DNA from: Leptolyngbya sp. FACHB-261
GTDB taxonomy: Bacteria > Cyanobacteriota > Cyanobacteriia > FACHB-261
Direction: 5' to 3'
DNA: 64,000 nucleotides
Assembly: GCF_014696065.1 (NCBI RefSeq)
Contig: NZ_JACJPL010000031.1
Coordinates: 1 to 64,000, forward strand
The notes beneath the pieces were generated by a model. The model saw nothing but the letters and a program-made list of their open reading frames with translations. It did not search any database and had not been told where the DNA came from. A program made the position numbers and the translations under genes. Shown here piece after piece: positions 35,992-45,457 of this stretch (within the stretch, counting starts at the first letter, position 1; each line of letters opens with the position of its first letter).

Positions 35992-37140
35992 CTAACGAAT
36001 GTACTCTTTGAGGATACTGTTACGGTTGGGATGTCGCAATTTGCGTAGAGCCTTAGCCTCGATTTGACGAATACGCTCACGCGTAACGTTAAATAGCTGA
36101 CCAATTTCTTCAAGCGTTTTCATCCGACCATCATCGAGACCGTAGCGCAGCTTTAAAACATCCCGTTCCCGAGGGCTCAGGGTATCTAATACGCTTTCGA
36201 GGTCTTCCCTTAGCAAGTTTTTGGCAACTTGATCCTCAGGGGTTTCACCATCAGACTCAATGAAATCACCCAAACGGGAATCTTCTTCTTTACCGATGGG
36301 AGTTTCTAATGAAATGGGAAGCTGAGCAGACTTCGCAATGAAGCGAAGCTTCTCAATGGTCATCTCCATCCGGGTAGCGATTTCCTCTTCCGTAGGTTTG
36401 CGACCCAGCTCTTGAGACAATAGCTTGGTTGTCTTCTTAATACGGGAGATAGTTTCGTACAGGTGAACTGGCAGACGAATCGTACGCGATTGGTCAGCAA
36501 TTGCCCTTGTAATAGCCTGACGGATCCACCAAGTCGCGTAGGTTGAGAACTTATAACCTTTCTCGTGGTCGAATTTCTCAGCAGCGCGAATCAGACCTAG
36601 AGAACCTTCCTGAATTAGGTCCTGGAAGGAAAGGCCTCGATTCATGTATTTCTTGGCGATGGAGACAACCAATCGCAAGTTGGATTGGACCATCTTGTCC
36701 TTAGCACGACGCCCTTTGTGCAGGCGTTCGCGGAAGGCACCTAACGGCATATCAACTTCATTCGCCCACTCCCCATCATGAGGTTCGCGGTCGAGCCGAT
36801 CCATTAAACTGTCGCGAATCCGCTCTAATTCCAATAGATCAGCGATCTTACGAGCCAGTTCGATCTCCTCATCGGCCCGCAAGAGACGAATGCGGCCAAT
36901 TTCTTGGAGATAAAGACGAATAGAGTCCTCGGTGTAGTGCTTTTTGCGCGCGGGTCCCCGGCGTCGGGAGGCACGAGCTTTACCGGAGCGTCCTCCCTCA
37001 TCATCATCAGAATCAGAACTGATGTCGTCACCTTCATCGGAGACGTCAATTACAACACTCACGTCTTCATCAATCAGTTGCTCTAGGTCTGCAACCAGAG
37101 GTTTACCGATGGTCTTGAGTAAGTTGTTGGCCTGGGTCAT
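35992..37140 (-). CDS. sigA: Principal sigma factor SigA (RpoD, group 1)
   Basis: A 382-residue housekeeping sigma-70 factor. Seen are region 1.2 ([16 protein letters not shown]), region 2 with [35 protein letters not shown] and [15 protein letters not shown], region 3, and region 4 with [18 protein letters not shown] and [20 protein letters not shown]. An acidic linker (SDSDDDEGG) precedes basic [15 protein letters not shown], typical of cyanobacterial SigA. It has a long 695-base upstream region, fitting complex promoter control. Confidence 0.95.
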   Translation of the reverse strand: MTQANNLLKTIGKPLVADLEQLIDEDVSVVIDVSDEGDDISSDSDDDEGGRSGKARASRRRGPARKKHYTEDSIRLYLQEIGRIRLLRADEEIELARKIADLLELERIRDSLMDRLDREPHDGEWANEVDMPLGAFRERLHKGRRAKDKMVQSNLRLVVSIAKKYMNRGLSFQDLIQEGSLGLIRAAEKFDHEKGYKFSTYATWWIRQAITRAIADQSRTIRLPVHLYETISRIKKTTKLLSQELGRKPTEEEIATRMEMTIEKLRFIAKSAQLPISLETPIGKEEDSRLGDFIESDGETPEDQVAKNLLREDLESVLDTLSPRERDVLKLRYGLDDGRMKTLEEIGQLFNVTRERIRQIEAKALRKLRHPNRNSILKEYIR

Positions 37141-37835
37141 GCCGCGTTCCTCTTGCTCCTTAATGCAGTACAGGAGAAAACTACCTGCTAATTACGTCTT
37201 TGTGGTTGAACTGGTCGAATCGAATGGGGGCGATGCTTATCAGCAACTGGGGGATGTCTAAACTGCGATCGCGAATAAACTCCGGGGTTTACCAGACTGA
37301 CTAGTCTAGCTAGAGAGGAGCGCAGTGACCAGCCTTTCCAGCAAGTCTATGTGAAACTGTATTCAGGGAGTCAAATGCCCTCCGATTGTAGCCTTTCTCA
37401 CAAAACATGCACGCTTTCCCAATCATTTTGTGAATTTGGTCTGGGCTGACAGTCCTAGGGGACTGAGCTGCAGTAAGCCTTACCAGGGCAAGCTAGACAC
37501 TTGCCCGGAATAGCGAATAACAGCATTGGCTGAGCCAAGTGCTTACGCACCTACCATTTACCATCCATTTATCACCAAAACTAGCTGAATGTCATGGACT
37601 TGATATGACAAGTTAGCTCTGGATGCATCCAGGATGGCACAGGTATTGAAGAGGCATTCCCAGCAAAATGGCTGATTCCAGCTTACCGAGAGGTTTTTAG
37701 AGGTCACCTCACTCAATTCAGAGTAGCGAGAACCGCGGTCGCAGGTTGAGAGCTAGATCCAGCAGGTAGTCATCAGAGCGGCCTAAAATGCGCAATTATG
37801 AAGAATCTAAACAGTCTTAACCGGTTAAGCGGCTT
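37141..37835. other. 695-base regulatory region between sigA and the DUF2854 gene
   Basis: No gene is supported. The octamer GCGATCGC (HIP1) is at 37265-37272. Two inverted repeats are visible: TCACAAAA at 37398-37405 with its complement at 37426-37433 (20 bases apart), and GGGCAAG at 37496-37502 with its complement at 37510-37516 (7-base loop). Neither is followed by a U-run. The region likely holds several sigA promoters. Confidence 0.5.
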
Positions 37836-38378
37836 ATGTTGCGTCGAGTTTCACTAGGGTCGTTGGGCCTGACGGTAGGCGGGATTTTGACCCTGATGGG
37901 CTTCGTGGCTTATTTTGGGGGCAATCCAACTTTGAACCTGATCGGATTTTTTTATGGTATTCCGATTCTGTTGGGTGGAGCAGCCTTAAAGGCATCAGAA
38001 ACAAAGCCGGTGCAACTGTTAATGCAGCCCAACTCAGAAGTACTAGCACTACGCCAGAAACAACAAACTGAAACTCTGAAAAAAGTGCGTGAAAAGGCGA
38101 CGGGCTATCTCTATGGCGAAGCCCATTTAGAAGAGTCCCTCAAACCTTTAGGTTTAGAGCCTACGGATGAAGAACGCCCGATTTTAACTCACCTGGGCGA
38201 AACGATTGTAGAGGGAGCCTATACTTTAGTGTTGCGCCTACATTCCCCTCTTATCGACTTTGCTAGTTGGCAGGAACGCCGGGATAAGATCGAGCGCTTC
38301 TTTGGTCCTGGTATTCGGGCAGAGCTAGAACAGCCTACGCCTGACACAGTAGACCTATCACTAATCGTGGTGCCGTGA
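37836..38378 (+). CDS. DUF2854 membrane protein
   Basis: A 180-residue protein with two N-terminal membrane helices (LGLTVGGILTLMGFVAYF and LIGFFYGIPILLGGAALKA) and a soluble C-terminal domain (FASWQERRDKIERFFGPGI). The pattern fits DUF2854, found in cyanobacteria and plastid-bearing eukaryotes. Function unknown; thylakoid or envelope location is an inference from the distribution of the family. Confidence 0.82.
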   Translation: MLRRVSLGSLGLTVGGILTLMGFVAYFGGNPTLNLIGFFYGIPILLGGAALKASETKPVQLLMQPNSEVLALRQKQQTETLKKVREKATGYLYGEAHLEESLKPLGLEPTDEERPILTHLGETIVEGAYTLVLRLHSPLIDFASWQERRDKIERFFGPGIRAELEQPTPDTVDLSLIVVP

Positions 38379-38420
38379 GGTTACTGTCACTCTAAACGTG
38401 GAGCTTCTTTGGCTTAAGGG

Positions 38421-39530
38421 TTAGCAGCGTCCAGTAATCAGAAAATTCTCCAGCGTTGGGACCTCTACCCAACGCCCCTGCTCGTGCGACTGGTGGGTCA
38501 GATCCATTAGCAGTTGTGAGTAAACACCTTCCCTGAACGAAGGCACCGCCGGCTTACCCTCCCGAATAGCTTGCACAAAACGGTCAACGATGCCGATAAA
38601 AGGAGCCAGTCTGCCATCCGGGTAGGTTTGTTTGGGCAATAGATAGTCTGGCGTTTCTAAAGGGACGAAGTCTTGACCGGCCTGAGCCGCGGAAACCGTG
38701 AAGCCGTGGCCGTAGTCTTTGAGGTTGCGGCTCCCTAAAATCAGGCTGCCTGCTTCCCCGTAAACCTCGACCCAATGACCGCGCCCCGCATAGGTTGCAG
38801 AACTGAGGCTGAGGGTGCAGGGTGTGCCATCGGCTAACTCCAGCAGCAGGGTCGCTGTGTCATCAGCATCGACCGGACGCATCTCTCCCGTTTTGGGGTC
38901 AGGACGCGCAGGCACAGCAGTTGAGAGACTTGCGCACAAGCGCTTGACTGGACCAAACAACCAGGCGATGTAGTCAAAACTGTGGGAGCCGATTGCGCCC
39001 AAGGCACCGCCACCCTGGTCTTTGCGCGCATACCAATTCCAGGCTGCCTTGGCGTCAGCTCGGCTCTGTACTAGCCAGCTGATGTTAATTAACCGTTTAC
39101 GCCCAATCCAACCAGACTGCAGCAGTTCCTGAAAATACTGCCATTGCGGATGACAGCGAAACTCGAAGTCCAGCATGGCAATCTGGTTGCGTCCTTGAGC
39201 GAGGTAGTGGAGGTCTCGCGCTTCCGTGACACTCAGAGTCATGGGCTTTTCGCAAAGTACATGTTTGCTGGCCTCTATCGCTGCACAGGCCATGTTGTAA
39301 TGCAGAAACGGCGGCGTGGAGATGCTAACCGCCTCCACCTCTTGAAGCGCCAGCAAATCCTCGATCCGCTGGCAGGCATGGGGAATTTGGAACTGCTCGG
39401 CAATTGTCTGTGCCTTGCTCAAGTCCGGGTTGAACACAGCGACTACTTGAGTATCAGGATGGGCTTGAAAGCCGGGGATGTGAACCTTCTGGCCGAAGCC
39501 AGTGCCAAGAACGCCAACGCCAATTGCCAT
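38421..39530 (-). CDS. Gfo/Idh/MocA-family oxidoreductase
   Basis: A 369-residue NAD(P)-dependent dehydrogenase. The Rossmann motif GVLGTGFGQKVHIPGF is at the N-terminus, CEKPMTLSVTEA gives the conserved EKP lysine, and GALGAIGSHSFDYIAWLFGP holds the catalytic His/Asp pair. Typical substrates are sugars, inositols or their derivatives; which one is unknown. It begins 9 bases after the methionine-gamma-lyase-like gene, so the two form a unit. Confidence 0.88.
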   Translation of the reverse strand: MAIGVGVLGTGFGQKVHIPGFQAHPDTQVVAVFNPDLSKAQTIAEQFQIPHACQRIEDLLALQEVEAVSISTPPFLHYNMACAAIEASKHVLCEKPMTLSVTEARDLHYLAQGRNQIAMLDFEFRCHPQWQYFQELLQSGWIGRKRLINISWLVQSRADAKAAWNWYARKDQGGGALGAIGSHSFDYIAWLFGPVKRLCASLSTAVPARPDPKTGEMRPVDADDTATLLLELADGTPCTLSLSSATYAGRGHWVEVYGEAGSLILGSRNLKDYGHGFTVSAAQAGQDFVPLETPDYLLPKQTYPDGRLAPFIGIVDRFVQAIREGKPAVPSFREGVYSQLLMDLTHQSHEQGRWVEVPTLENFLITGRC

Positions 39531-39539
39531 TGCTGTCTC

Positions 39540-40778
39540 CTAAGCGGGACCAATTGCTGCCACAACCGCTTCTAAGGCTAAAGCGACATGGGTCCAGTGA
39601 GTACCACCTTGCAAAAAGACAATGTAAGGTTCGCGCAAGGGCCCATCCGCCGAAAGCTCAGAAGTGCTGCCATCAATGAAGCTTCCTCCTGCCATTACCA
39701 GGTCACTTTCGTAGCCGGGCATGGCGGCGGGTATTGGATCGAGGTAAGAGCCAATGGGAGACCAAGCTTGCAAAGCTCGACAAAATGCTTGTAGTTTCGC
39801 TGCGCTGCCTAATTCAATGGCCTGAATGACATCTCGGCGGGGAGCTTCTGGGGCTGGATTAACGCGGTAGCCCAGCTCTCGAAACACGTAACCGGCTAAG
39901 TGGTTGCCTTTCATTGCCTCAGCAACCATCTGGGGCGCTAGAAATAAGCCCTGCAATAGCAACCGGTTTTGGTCTAAGGTGGCGCCCCCGGACGAGCCAA
40001 TACCCGGAGCGGTCAGCCGACAGGCGGCAGCCTCAACTAAATCGGCCCGTCCAGCCAGATAGCCACCCGTGGGCACAATGGTGCCGCCTGGATTTTTCAT
40101 TAGTGAGCCAGCCATCAAGTCAGCACCTACGGCTGTGGGTTCTTGGGCCTCAACGAATTCGCCGTAGCAGTTATCGACAAAACAAACAGTGTCAGGATTC
40201 TGCTGCTTGACCAGATGAACGATCTTCTCGATCTCGGCAATTGAGAGGCTGGAGCGCCAGGAATAACCACAGGAGCGCTGGATTGTAACCATCCGCGTTC
40301 GTTCCGTAACCGAACTAGCAAGCGCATGCCAGTCGACTTGGCCTTCTGGAGTGAGGTCTAGCTCTTGGTAACTGACTCCCAACTCCCGCAGTGACCCTTG
40401 GCCACTGCCTCGCAGGCCAATCACTTCCTCTAAAGTGTCATAGGGATGACCGGCCACCGCTAGCAACTCATCACCTGGACGCAAAATCCCATAGAGGGCA
40501 CAGGCAATCGCGTGGGTGCCGGAGACGAACTGAATCCGGACGACCGCCGCCTCTGCGCCTACGATTTGCGCGAAGACTTCATCAATCACCTGACGCCCCA
40601 AATCATCGTGGCCGTAGCCGGAGACACCCGCGAAGTGATGGGGGCCAACGCGGTGTTCTCGATAAGCCGTCAAGATGCGCTTGAGATGATGTTTGACTTG
40701 ACGGTCGATATTTGCAAAAACTGGCGCTAAGATTTGCTCGGCTTGTTGAACTGGCTCTGAGGTATTCATTTTGATCAT
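39540..40778 (-). CDS. Methionine gamma-lyase-like PLP protein ('aluminium resistance' family)
   Basis: A 412-residue pyridoxal-phosphate enzyme of the Met_gamma_lyase Pfam family. It carries YGHDDLGRQVIDEVFA, FVSGTHAIACALYGILRPGD, FVDNCYGEFVE and GSLMKNPGG with the probable PLP lysine. The true substrate is not established; some members were linked to aluminium tolerance. Paired with the downstream oxidoreductase. An alternative ATG lies three codons in. Confidence 0.87.
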   Translation of the reverse strand: MIKMNTSEPVQQAEQILAPVFANIDRQVKHHLKRILTAYREHRVGPHHFAGVSGYGHDDLGRQVIDEVFAQIVGAEAAVVRIQFVSGTHAIACALYGILRPGDELLAVAGHPYDTLEEVIGLRGSGQGSLRELGVSYQELDLTPEGQVDWHALASSVTERTRMVTIQRSCGYSWRSSLSIAEIEKIVHLVKQQNPDTVCFVDNCYGEFVEAQEPTAVGADLMAGSLMKNPGGTIVPTGGYLAGRADLVEAAACRLTAPGIGSSGGATLDQNRLLLQGLFLAPQMVAEAMKGNHLAGYVFRELGYRVNPAPEAPRRDVIQAIELGSAAKLQAFCRALQAWSPIGSYLDPIPAAMPGYESDLVMAGGSFIDGSTSELSADGPLREPYIVFLQGGTHWTHVALALEAVVAAIGPA

Positions 40779-40841
40779 TAACTCTGCTAACTCACGCTAA
40801 AAGGGCAATACAAGGGCTTAATACTCCGATACAATCAGCGC

Positions 40842-41663
40842 ATGACAACTGCTACTCAAAAACAACTCACCTTGGACTGGCCAGTCATTATCTTTATGGC
40901 TGGCATCCACTTGGGAGCTTTGTTCGCTCCCTTTGCCTTTAGCTGGCCCGCAGTTGGGCTGGCACTGTTCCTGCACTGGATAACGGGAGGCTTGGGCATT
41001 ACGCTGGGCTTTCACCGGCTAGTGACCCACCGCAGCTTTCAGACGCCCAAGTGGCTAGAGTACTGCTTCGTGTTCTGCGGCACTCTCGCTTGCCAGGGTG
41101 GCCCCATTGACTGGATCGGGCTACACCGTATGCATCACGTTTATTCTGACCAACTTCAAGATCCGCACGATTCCAGGCAAGGCTTTTGGTGGAGCCATAT
41201 GGGCTGGATGCTCTATGAGCTACCAGGCCGTGGGGATATTCCCCGGTACGTCAAAGACATTATTGACGATCCGGTGTACCAATTTTTTCAGAAGTACTTT
41301 ATCCCAATTCAGGTGGCTCTGGGAGCCGTGCTGTATCTCTTAGGTGGATGGCCCTTCGTGGTCTGGGGCGTGTTTGTCCGCTTGGTGCTGGTATTCCATT
41401 GCACCTGGTTTGTGAACAGCGCGACTCACTTGTTCGGCTATCAAAGCCATCAATCTGGCGATCACTCGACCAATTGCTGGTGGGTGGCTCTCCTAACCTA
41501 TGGTGAAGGCTGGCACAACAACCACCATGCTTTTCCACAGTCAGCCCGCCACGGCCTACAGTGGTGGGAAATTGACCTGACCTGGATGACTATTTGGCTA
41601 CTGCAAAAAGTTGGCCTTGCTAAAAAGGTCCGGCTTGCCAATAGCGCAACCAGTAACGCGTGA
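40842..41663 (+). CDS. desC: Acyl-lipid (delta-9 type) fatty acid desaturase
   Basis: A 273-residue membrane diiron enzyme. The three histidine boxes are HRLVTH (58-63), HRMHH (94-98) and HNNHH (224-228), with an extra GDHST segment. Hydrophobic regions near 14-45 and 150-190 span the membrane. The pattern fits the DesC delta-9 group, which puts the first double bond into acyl chains of glycerolipids using ferredoxin. Divergent from the methionine-gamma-lyase-like gene with a 63-base gap. Confidence 0.93.
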   Translation: MTTATQKQLTLDWPVIIFMAGIHLGALFAPFAFSWPAVGLALFLHWITGGLGITLGFHRLVTHRSFQTPKWLEYCFVFCGTLACQGGPIDWIGLHRMHHVYSDQLQDPHDSRQGFWWSHMGWMLYELPGRGDIPRYVKDIIDDPVYQFFQKYFIPIQVALGAVLYLLGGWPFVVWGVFVRLVLVFHCTWFVNSATHLFGYQSHQSGDHSTNCWWVALLTYGEGWHNNHHAFPQSARHGLQWWEIDLTWMTIWLLQKVGLAKKVRLANSATSNA

Positions 41664-41746
41664 TGTAGCGTTCGGGCTTGGGACTTTTGCTTACTTTTGC
41701 TTAAGTGACCTGGCCCGAGTGCTTGAGGCTTTTTAGCTAACTGGTT

Positions 41747-42451
41747 TTAGTTCGTTGGTTCGTCAAGCCGTTCATAGCGCTCTAGCAGATCTGGTCGTCG
41801 CTCACGCGTCCGCTGGATCTGCTGTTTTTTGCGCCAGCGCTCAATTTCGGCATGGTGCCCAGATAGTAAAACCTCGGGAACCCGCCAACCTCGAAACTCC
41901 GCTGGGCGAGTGTATTGCGGATAATCCAGCAGATCCTCTTCAAAGCTTTCTGCCTTTAAGGAAGCCTCCTTACCTACTGTGCCAGGGCGCAGACGAATCA
42001 CGCCATTCAGTAAGGCGAGGGCTGGGATTTCGCCACAGGTCAGCACAAAGTCTCCCAACGAAACTTCCAGCGTAATGAGCTGCTCGCAGACTCGCTCATC
42101 AACGCCTTCGTAGTGACCGCAAACCAGTACAAGTTGGGCATACTGGCTGGCCAGTTCCTTGAGTAATGCCTGGTTTAGTGGTTTGCCCTGAGGCGATAGT
42201 AAAATCACCTGACGTGGCTCTAGACAAGGCAATGACTCTACGGCAGCAAACAATGGCTCCGGTTTAAGCAGCATGCCAGCACCGCCTCCGTAAGGCTCAT
42301 CGTCTACTCGACGGTGCTTATCGGTTGCAAAGTCACGGGGGTTAGTGAACTGAACTTCAGCGATACCTTTCTCCAGAGCTTTGCCCATTAGCCCACTGCT
42401 TAGGGGCGAGGCGAAAAACTCTGGAAACAACGTCACGATATCAATGCGCAC
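41747..42451 (-). CDS. trmD: tRNA (guanine37-N1)-methyltransferase
   Basis: A 234-residue SPOUT enzyme that methylates G37 of tRNAs, keeping the reading frame. It has MRIDIVTLFPEFF at the start, DDEPYGGGAGMLLKPEP, the knot region LVLVCGHYEGVDERV and SLGDFVLTCGEIPAL. It starts 29 bases after the phasin-like gene on the same strand. Standard length. Confidence 0.96.
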   Translation of the reverse strand: MRIDIVTLFPEFFASPLSSGLMGKALEKGIAEVQFTNPRDFATDKHRRVDDEPYGGGAGMLLKPEPLFAAVESLPCLEPRQVILLSPQGKPLNQALLKELASQYAQLVLVCGHYEGVDERVCEQLITLEVSLGDFVLTCGEIPALALLNGVIRLRPGTVGKEASLKAESFEEDLLDYPQYTRPAEFRGWRVPEVLLSGHHAEIERWRKKQQIQRTRERRPDLLERYERLDEPTN

Positions 42452-42480
42452 GCGGACCTATGGCTTAGCAATGAGCTTAA

Positions 42481-42921
42481 CTATAAGCCGTCGCCAGATT
42501 CCTCTGAGCGCAGCCGCTCTAATTCTGTCCGTAGTGATGAGATCTGGCGGGTCAACTCTTGCAGATCGGCTTGGACATTCGGATCGACTGGGGAGGTAGC
42601 TGAGCCTAATGGCCCGTCGTCCAAGTCAATCGGAATCTCAGTTGGGCCAGTTGAAGTTGAGGAAGGGTCGTAAGGGTTGTTTTGGGTCCGTTGAGCCTGC
42701 TGCTGAGCAATCAGACCATCGACAAAAGTCCGGGCCTCCTGCTCAGTTACAGCCCCCTTTTCCTCTAGTTCTTGAGCTAGTTCCGTAAACTCCATCTGCA
42801 ACTTGCTGAGGTTAGTCTCCCGTTTGCTAGGATCCTGAATCGCTTCTAGTAGGAGCGTTGCCCCGCCTAGGGCAACACGAAAGCCTTTTTGCAAAAATTG
42901 GGTAGGGTCGTTAGCAGCCAT
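42481..42921 (-). CDS. Phasin-like coiled-coil protein
   Basis: A 146-residue protein. The N-terminal half (FLQKGFRVALGGATLLLEAI, then LAQELEEKGAVTEQEARTFV) matches the pattern of cyanobacterial phasin-like or thylakoid-associated small proteins, and the C-terminal end is a coiled coil (LQELTRQISSLRTELERL). A Ser/Thr/Pro-rich linker joins them. The ATG at 42921 (MAANDP) is taken; a longer frame begins 45 bases upstream. It leads trmD. Function uncertain. Confidence 0.65.
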   Translation of the reverse strand: MAANDPTQFLQKGFRVALGGATLLLEAIQDPSKRETNLSKLQMEFTELAQELEEKGAVTEQEARTFVDGLIAQQQAQRTQNNPYDPSSTSTGPTEIPIDLDDGPLGSATSPVDPNVQADLQELTRQISSLRTELERLRSEESGDGL

Positions 42922-43213
42922 AGGTGACGATTCATGCTTGGTTACCTTGATTTTAGTCGGATCCACTTAAGATCTCCGTTTTCAGGCAAGACCTGGTCCT
43001 GAGTTAGGCCACCTACAGCTGAGCAGAGTTGACCCAGGCCCTGAGCAAGCTGAAATTCGAGCAGTATTGTCTTAACTTATATTTCGCGATGTGCAAAAGC
43101 ATGAAGATATCGAAGTTTATTAAGAATACTTATTAGATTTGTGAGTGGACAATCCCCGGCAATTCAGTAAGAATCAAGCCAGTTTTGCAGTCTGTGATTG
43201 GATCTTGCTCTCC

Positions 43214-43855
43214 ATGCAACTTTTCAACTCCAAGCCTCCCGTTGAACCAGATACACGTACCAAAATTCTGGCTTCGGCCCAGCGTCTATTTGCCCGCAAA
43301 GGCTATGACGCAACAACTACGCGGGATTTAGCAGAGGCAGCAGGCGTTGCAGAAGGAACCTTGTTCCGTCACTTCTCCAATAAGAAAGCCATATTAATCG
43401 AAGTCGCCACTCAGGGCTGGATCGAAATCCTCACTGACCTTCTAACAGAACTCAGCGAACTTGCCAGCTATCGAGCAGTGGCTCAGATCATGCGACGACG
43501 CATGATGAATCTGAGTTATAACGCCGATCTAATGCGGGTTTGTTTTATGGAAGCGCAGTTCCACCCCGATCTGCGGGACCGCATTCAGGCGGAGGTCATC
43601 TCGAAAATGACTGATGTGGCAGAGGCATTCTTCCAAACGGCAATGGACCGAGGCATCTATCGGAAAATGAACCCTCGCGTTGTCGCTCGCGTATTTCTGG
43701 GCATGTTTGCCGTGGCGGGCTTCAGCAATGAAACCTTGACGGATGGGGATACTTCGCCCCGAGCGATGCAGGAAATGGCTGAAGGGTTAGCAGATATTTT
43801 CTTGAATGGGGTTCTCTGCAATCAAGGAGCCGAGCAAGCCTTAGCTTCCTCTTGA
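43214..43855 (+). CDS. TetR-family transcriptional regulator
   Basis: A 213-residue regulator. The helix-turn-helix is in residues about 15-60 (ILASAQRLFARKGYDATTTR and AGVAEGTLFRHFSNKKAIL), followed by an all-helical ligand domain. Target genes are unknown; TetR regulators often control nearby transporters, but the neighbours here are trmD and pmbA. The start is uncertain: ATG at 43214 gives the usual N-terminus, while GTG at 43145 would add 23 residues. Confidence 0.87.
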   Translation: MQLFNSKPPVEPDTRTKILASAQRLFARKGYDATTTRDLAEAAGVAEGTLFRHFSNKKAILIEVATQGWIEILTDLLTELSELASYRAVAQIMRRRMMNLSYNADLMRVCFMEAQFHPDLRDRIQAEVISKMTDVAEAFFQTAMDRGIYRKMNPRVVARVFLGMFAVAGFSNETLTDGDTSPRAMQEMAEGLADIFLNGVLCNQGAEQALASS

Positions 43856-44152
43856 ATGACTAGCTCATCAGAACTCGTTACAAGCGGCAACTCATACAAA
43901 GCAGGAGCCTATTTGTAGGTTTTCATAAACAAGGTTTATAGAAATATCCCCCAAGCCATGACTGGCAGGGGGATGAGGACGCAGTTAGGAGGTACTTGGT
44001 CTCCTGCAGTTAGGAGGTAGTTTAGCCAGATTAGCGAGTAGATAGAACGGACTATCTCTGCTTAATAACTTCTTAAGTTTGGCTAGGCGTATCTACTTAA
44101 CTTTTCTATGGTTGCTCAGCTTAGCTAAGCAAATTTACTTAATCTAAGGACT
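43856..44152. other. Region between the TetR gene and pmbA with hairpin and direct repeat
   Basis: ATCCCCC (43946-43952) pairs with GGGGGAT (43968-43974), and GCCA/TGGC continues the stem inside, making a strong hairpin about 90 bases past the TetR stop. A 14-base direct repeat GCAGTTAGGAGGTA lies at 43981 and 44005. No gene is seen. Confidence 0.6.
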
Positions 44153-45457
44153 TCAAGCACGTCCTGTTACAGAAAGACCCCCTACAACCATGGAAGGCGC
44201 GTAAAGAGAACCGTTCCAGTCGGCATCTCCGCCCAAGCGTAGGATCTGCTTGAGGGCAGTGTAGATATTCCCCGCGACCATTGTGTCTTTAACCCGACCC
44301 ACAATCTGCCCCTGTTTGACGCGATAGCCCAGGTCAACGTTGAGTGAGAGATCTCCTGAAATTCCGGCACCATTGCCCAGAACTTGATCCACGATCAGGC
44401 CATCTTCCAAACCCGCAATCAGCTCCGCCAAGCTGCCTGTGCCCGGTTGCACTACCAGATTAAACAGCCCTGGCGTGGGATAGCTGCCTAAACCCGGTCG
44501 GAAGCCATTGCCAGTGCTGCTCTGCTTGAGGTCCCTTGCGGTGCGGCGGTCAGTGTAAAAGTTCTGCAGTACCCCCTGCTCTAGAAAGCTAAGGGACCGG
44601 GTGGGAGTCCCTTCGTCATCGAAAGGGCAACTAAAAGGGCCAGCTTGGGGCTCTTGACTCAAAGTGAGCTGTTCGGAGGCCACCAACTCGCCCAGGCGAT
44701 CTCCCCAAGGGGAAGCTCCCTGCAGGACCTGCTTAGCGTTAATTGCTGATTGAACCGTACCAAATAGTAAGTCTACGGCTTTAGAAGTCAGCAGGATCGG
44801 TACTTTGCCCTGGGGAGGGGCTGTGTTTTCTTCGGCCCAACGCAGGCGTTGAAGGATTAATTCAGCTAGGGCTTTGGGGTCGAGTGGCTGTCGATCCGTT
44901 TGACCATCGTAGATGCCCAAAAAATCTTCACCCCGCACCCACTCCACTCCCAACGAGCTGCTGAGCGTGATATCGGCATATCCCGCTTCAAAGCCGTTGG
45001 AATTGATTAGGTAAGTGGTTTCGCGATCACTGGTCCATTGGGAGGAGCAAACCACCTCTGGGTAGGCCTGTCGCACCCGCTCAATCGACTCTCGCCCCCA
45101 CTCCAGCAGAGTTTCTACGGGTACAGCTTCGCCTAAGTCAGGATAGCGCTCGGTTCGAGCCTCAGCCAGTTCGATGTCTTCCGGCTCGTTGAGCGCACTC
45201 AAAGCCAGGGCTTTATCCACTAGAGTTTGAGCCTCCACAGGCCCATAAGCAACCGCCAAGCCTGGACGGCCTTGCTTCCATAGGCGCAAGGCAATGCCTT
45301 CGGACTCCAGGCTTTCTAGCTGCTTCAAGCGGTTGGCTTCAAAGTAGACCGGACGGGACTGAGAGGTAGACAGATAAACTTCAGCTGCCTCAGCGCCCTG
45401 CTGACGCGCCAGTTCTAGTAGCTGTTGAGCGCGTTGAGATAAATCGGAATCACTCAT
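44153..45457 (-). CDS. pmbA: PmbA/TldE-type metalloprotease subunit
   Basis: A 434-residue member of the TldD/PmbA family. It has GAEAAEVYLSTSQ near the start, GVEWVRGEDFLGIYDG, and the C-terminal GNGAGISGDLSLNVDLGYRV and NGSLYAPSMVVGGLSVTG. TldD-TldE heterodimers degrade unfolded peptides and mature some peptide products; PmbA lacks the metal site, which lies in TldD. No tldD is in the window. Its start overlaps the end of the upstream Tab2 gene by 4 bases, so translation is coupled. Confidence 0.92.
   Translation of the reverse strand: MSDSDLSQRAQQLLELARQQGAEAAEVYLSTSQSRPVYFEANRLKQLESLESEGIALRLWKQGRPGLAVAYGPVEAQTLVDKALALSALNEPEDIELAEARTERYPDLGEAVPVETLLEWGRESIERVRQAYPEVVCSSQWTSDRETTYLINSNGFEAGYADITLSSSLGVEWVRGEDFLGIYDGQTDRQPLDPKALAELILQRLRWAEENTAPPQGKVPILLTSKAVDLLFGTVQSAINAKQVLQGASPWGDRLGELVASEQLTLSQEPQAGPFSCPFDDEGTPTRSLSFLEQGVLQNFYTDRRTARDLKQSSTGNGFRPGLGSYPTPGLFNLVVQPGTGSLAELIAGLEDGLIVDQVLGNGAGISGDLSLNVDLGYRVKQGQIVGRVKDTMVAGNIYTALKQILRLGGDADWNGSLYAPSMVVGGLSVTGRA

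Noticed and set aside
7451-37272. HIP1 octamers GCGATCGC at 7451, 30401 and 37265 as a genome signature
   Set aside because: Three in 64 kb is close to chance expectation, so no claim of HIP1 enrichment is made.
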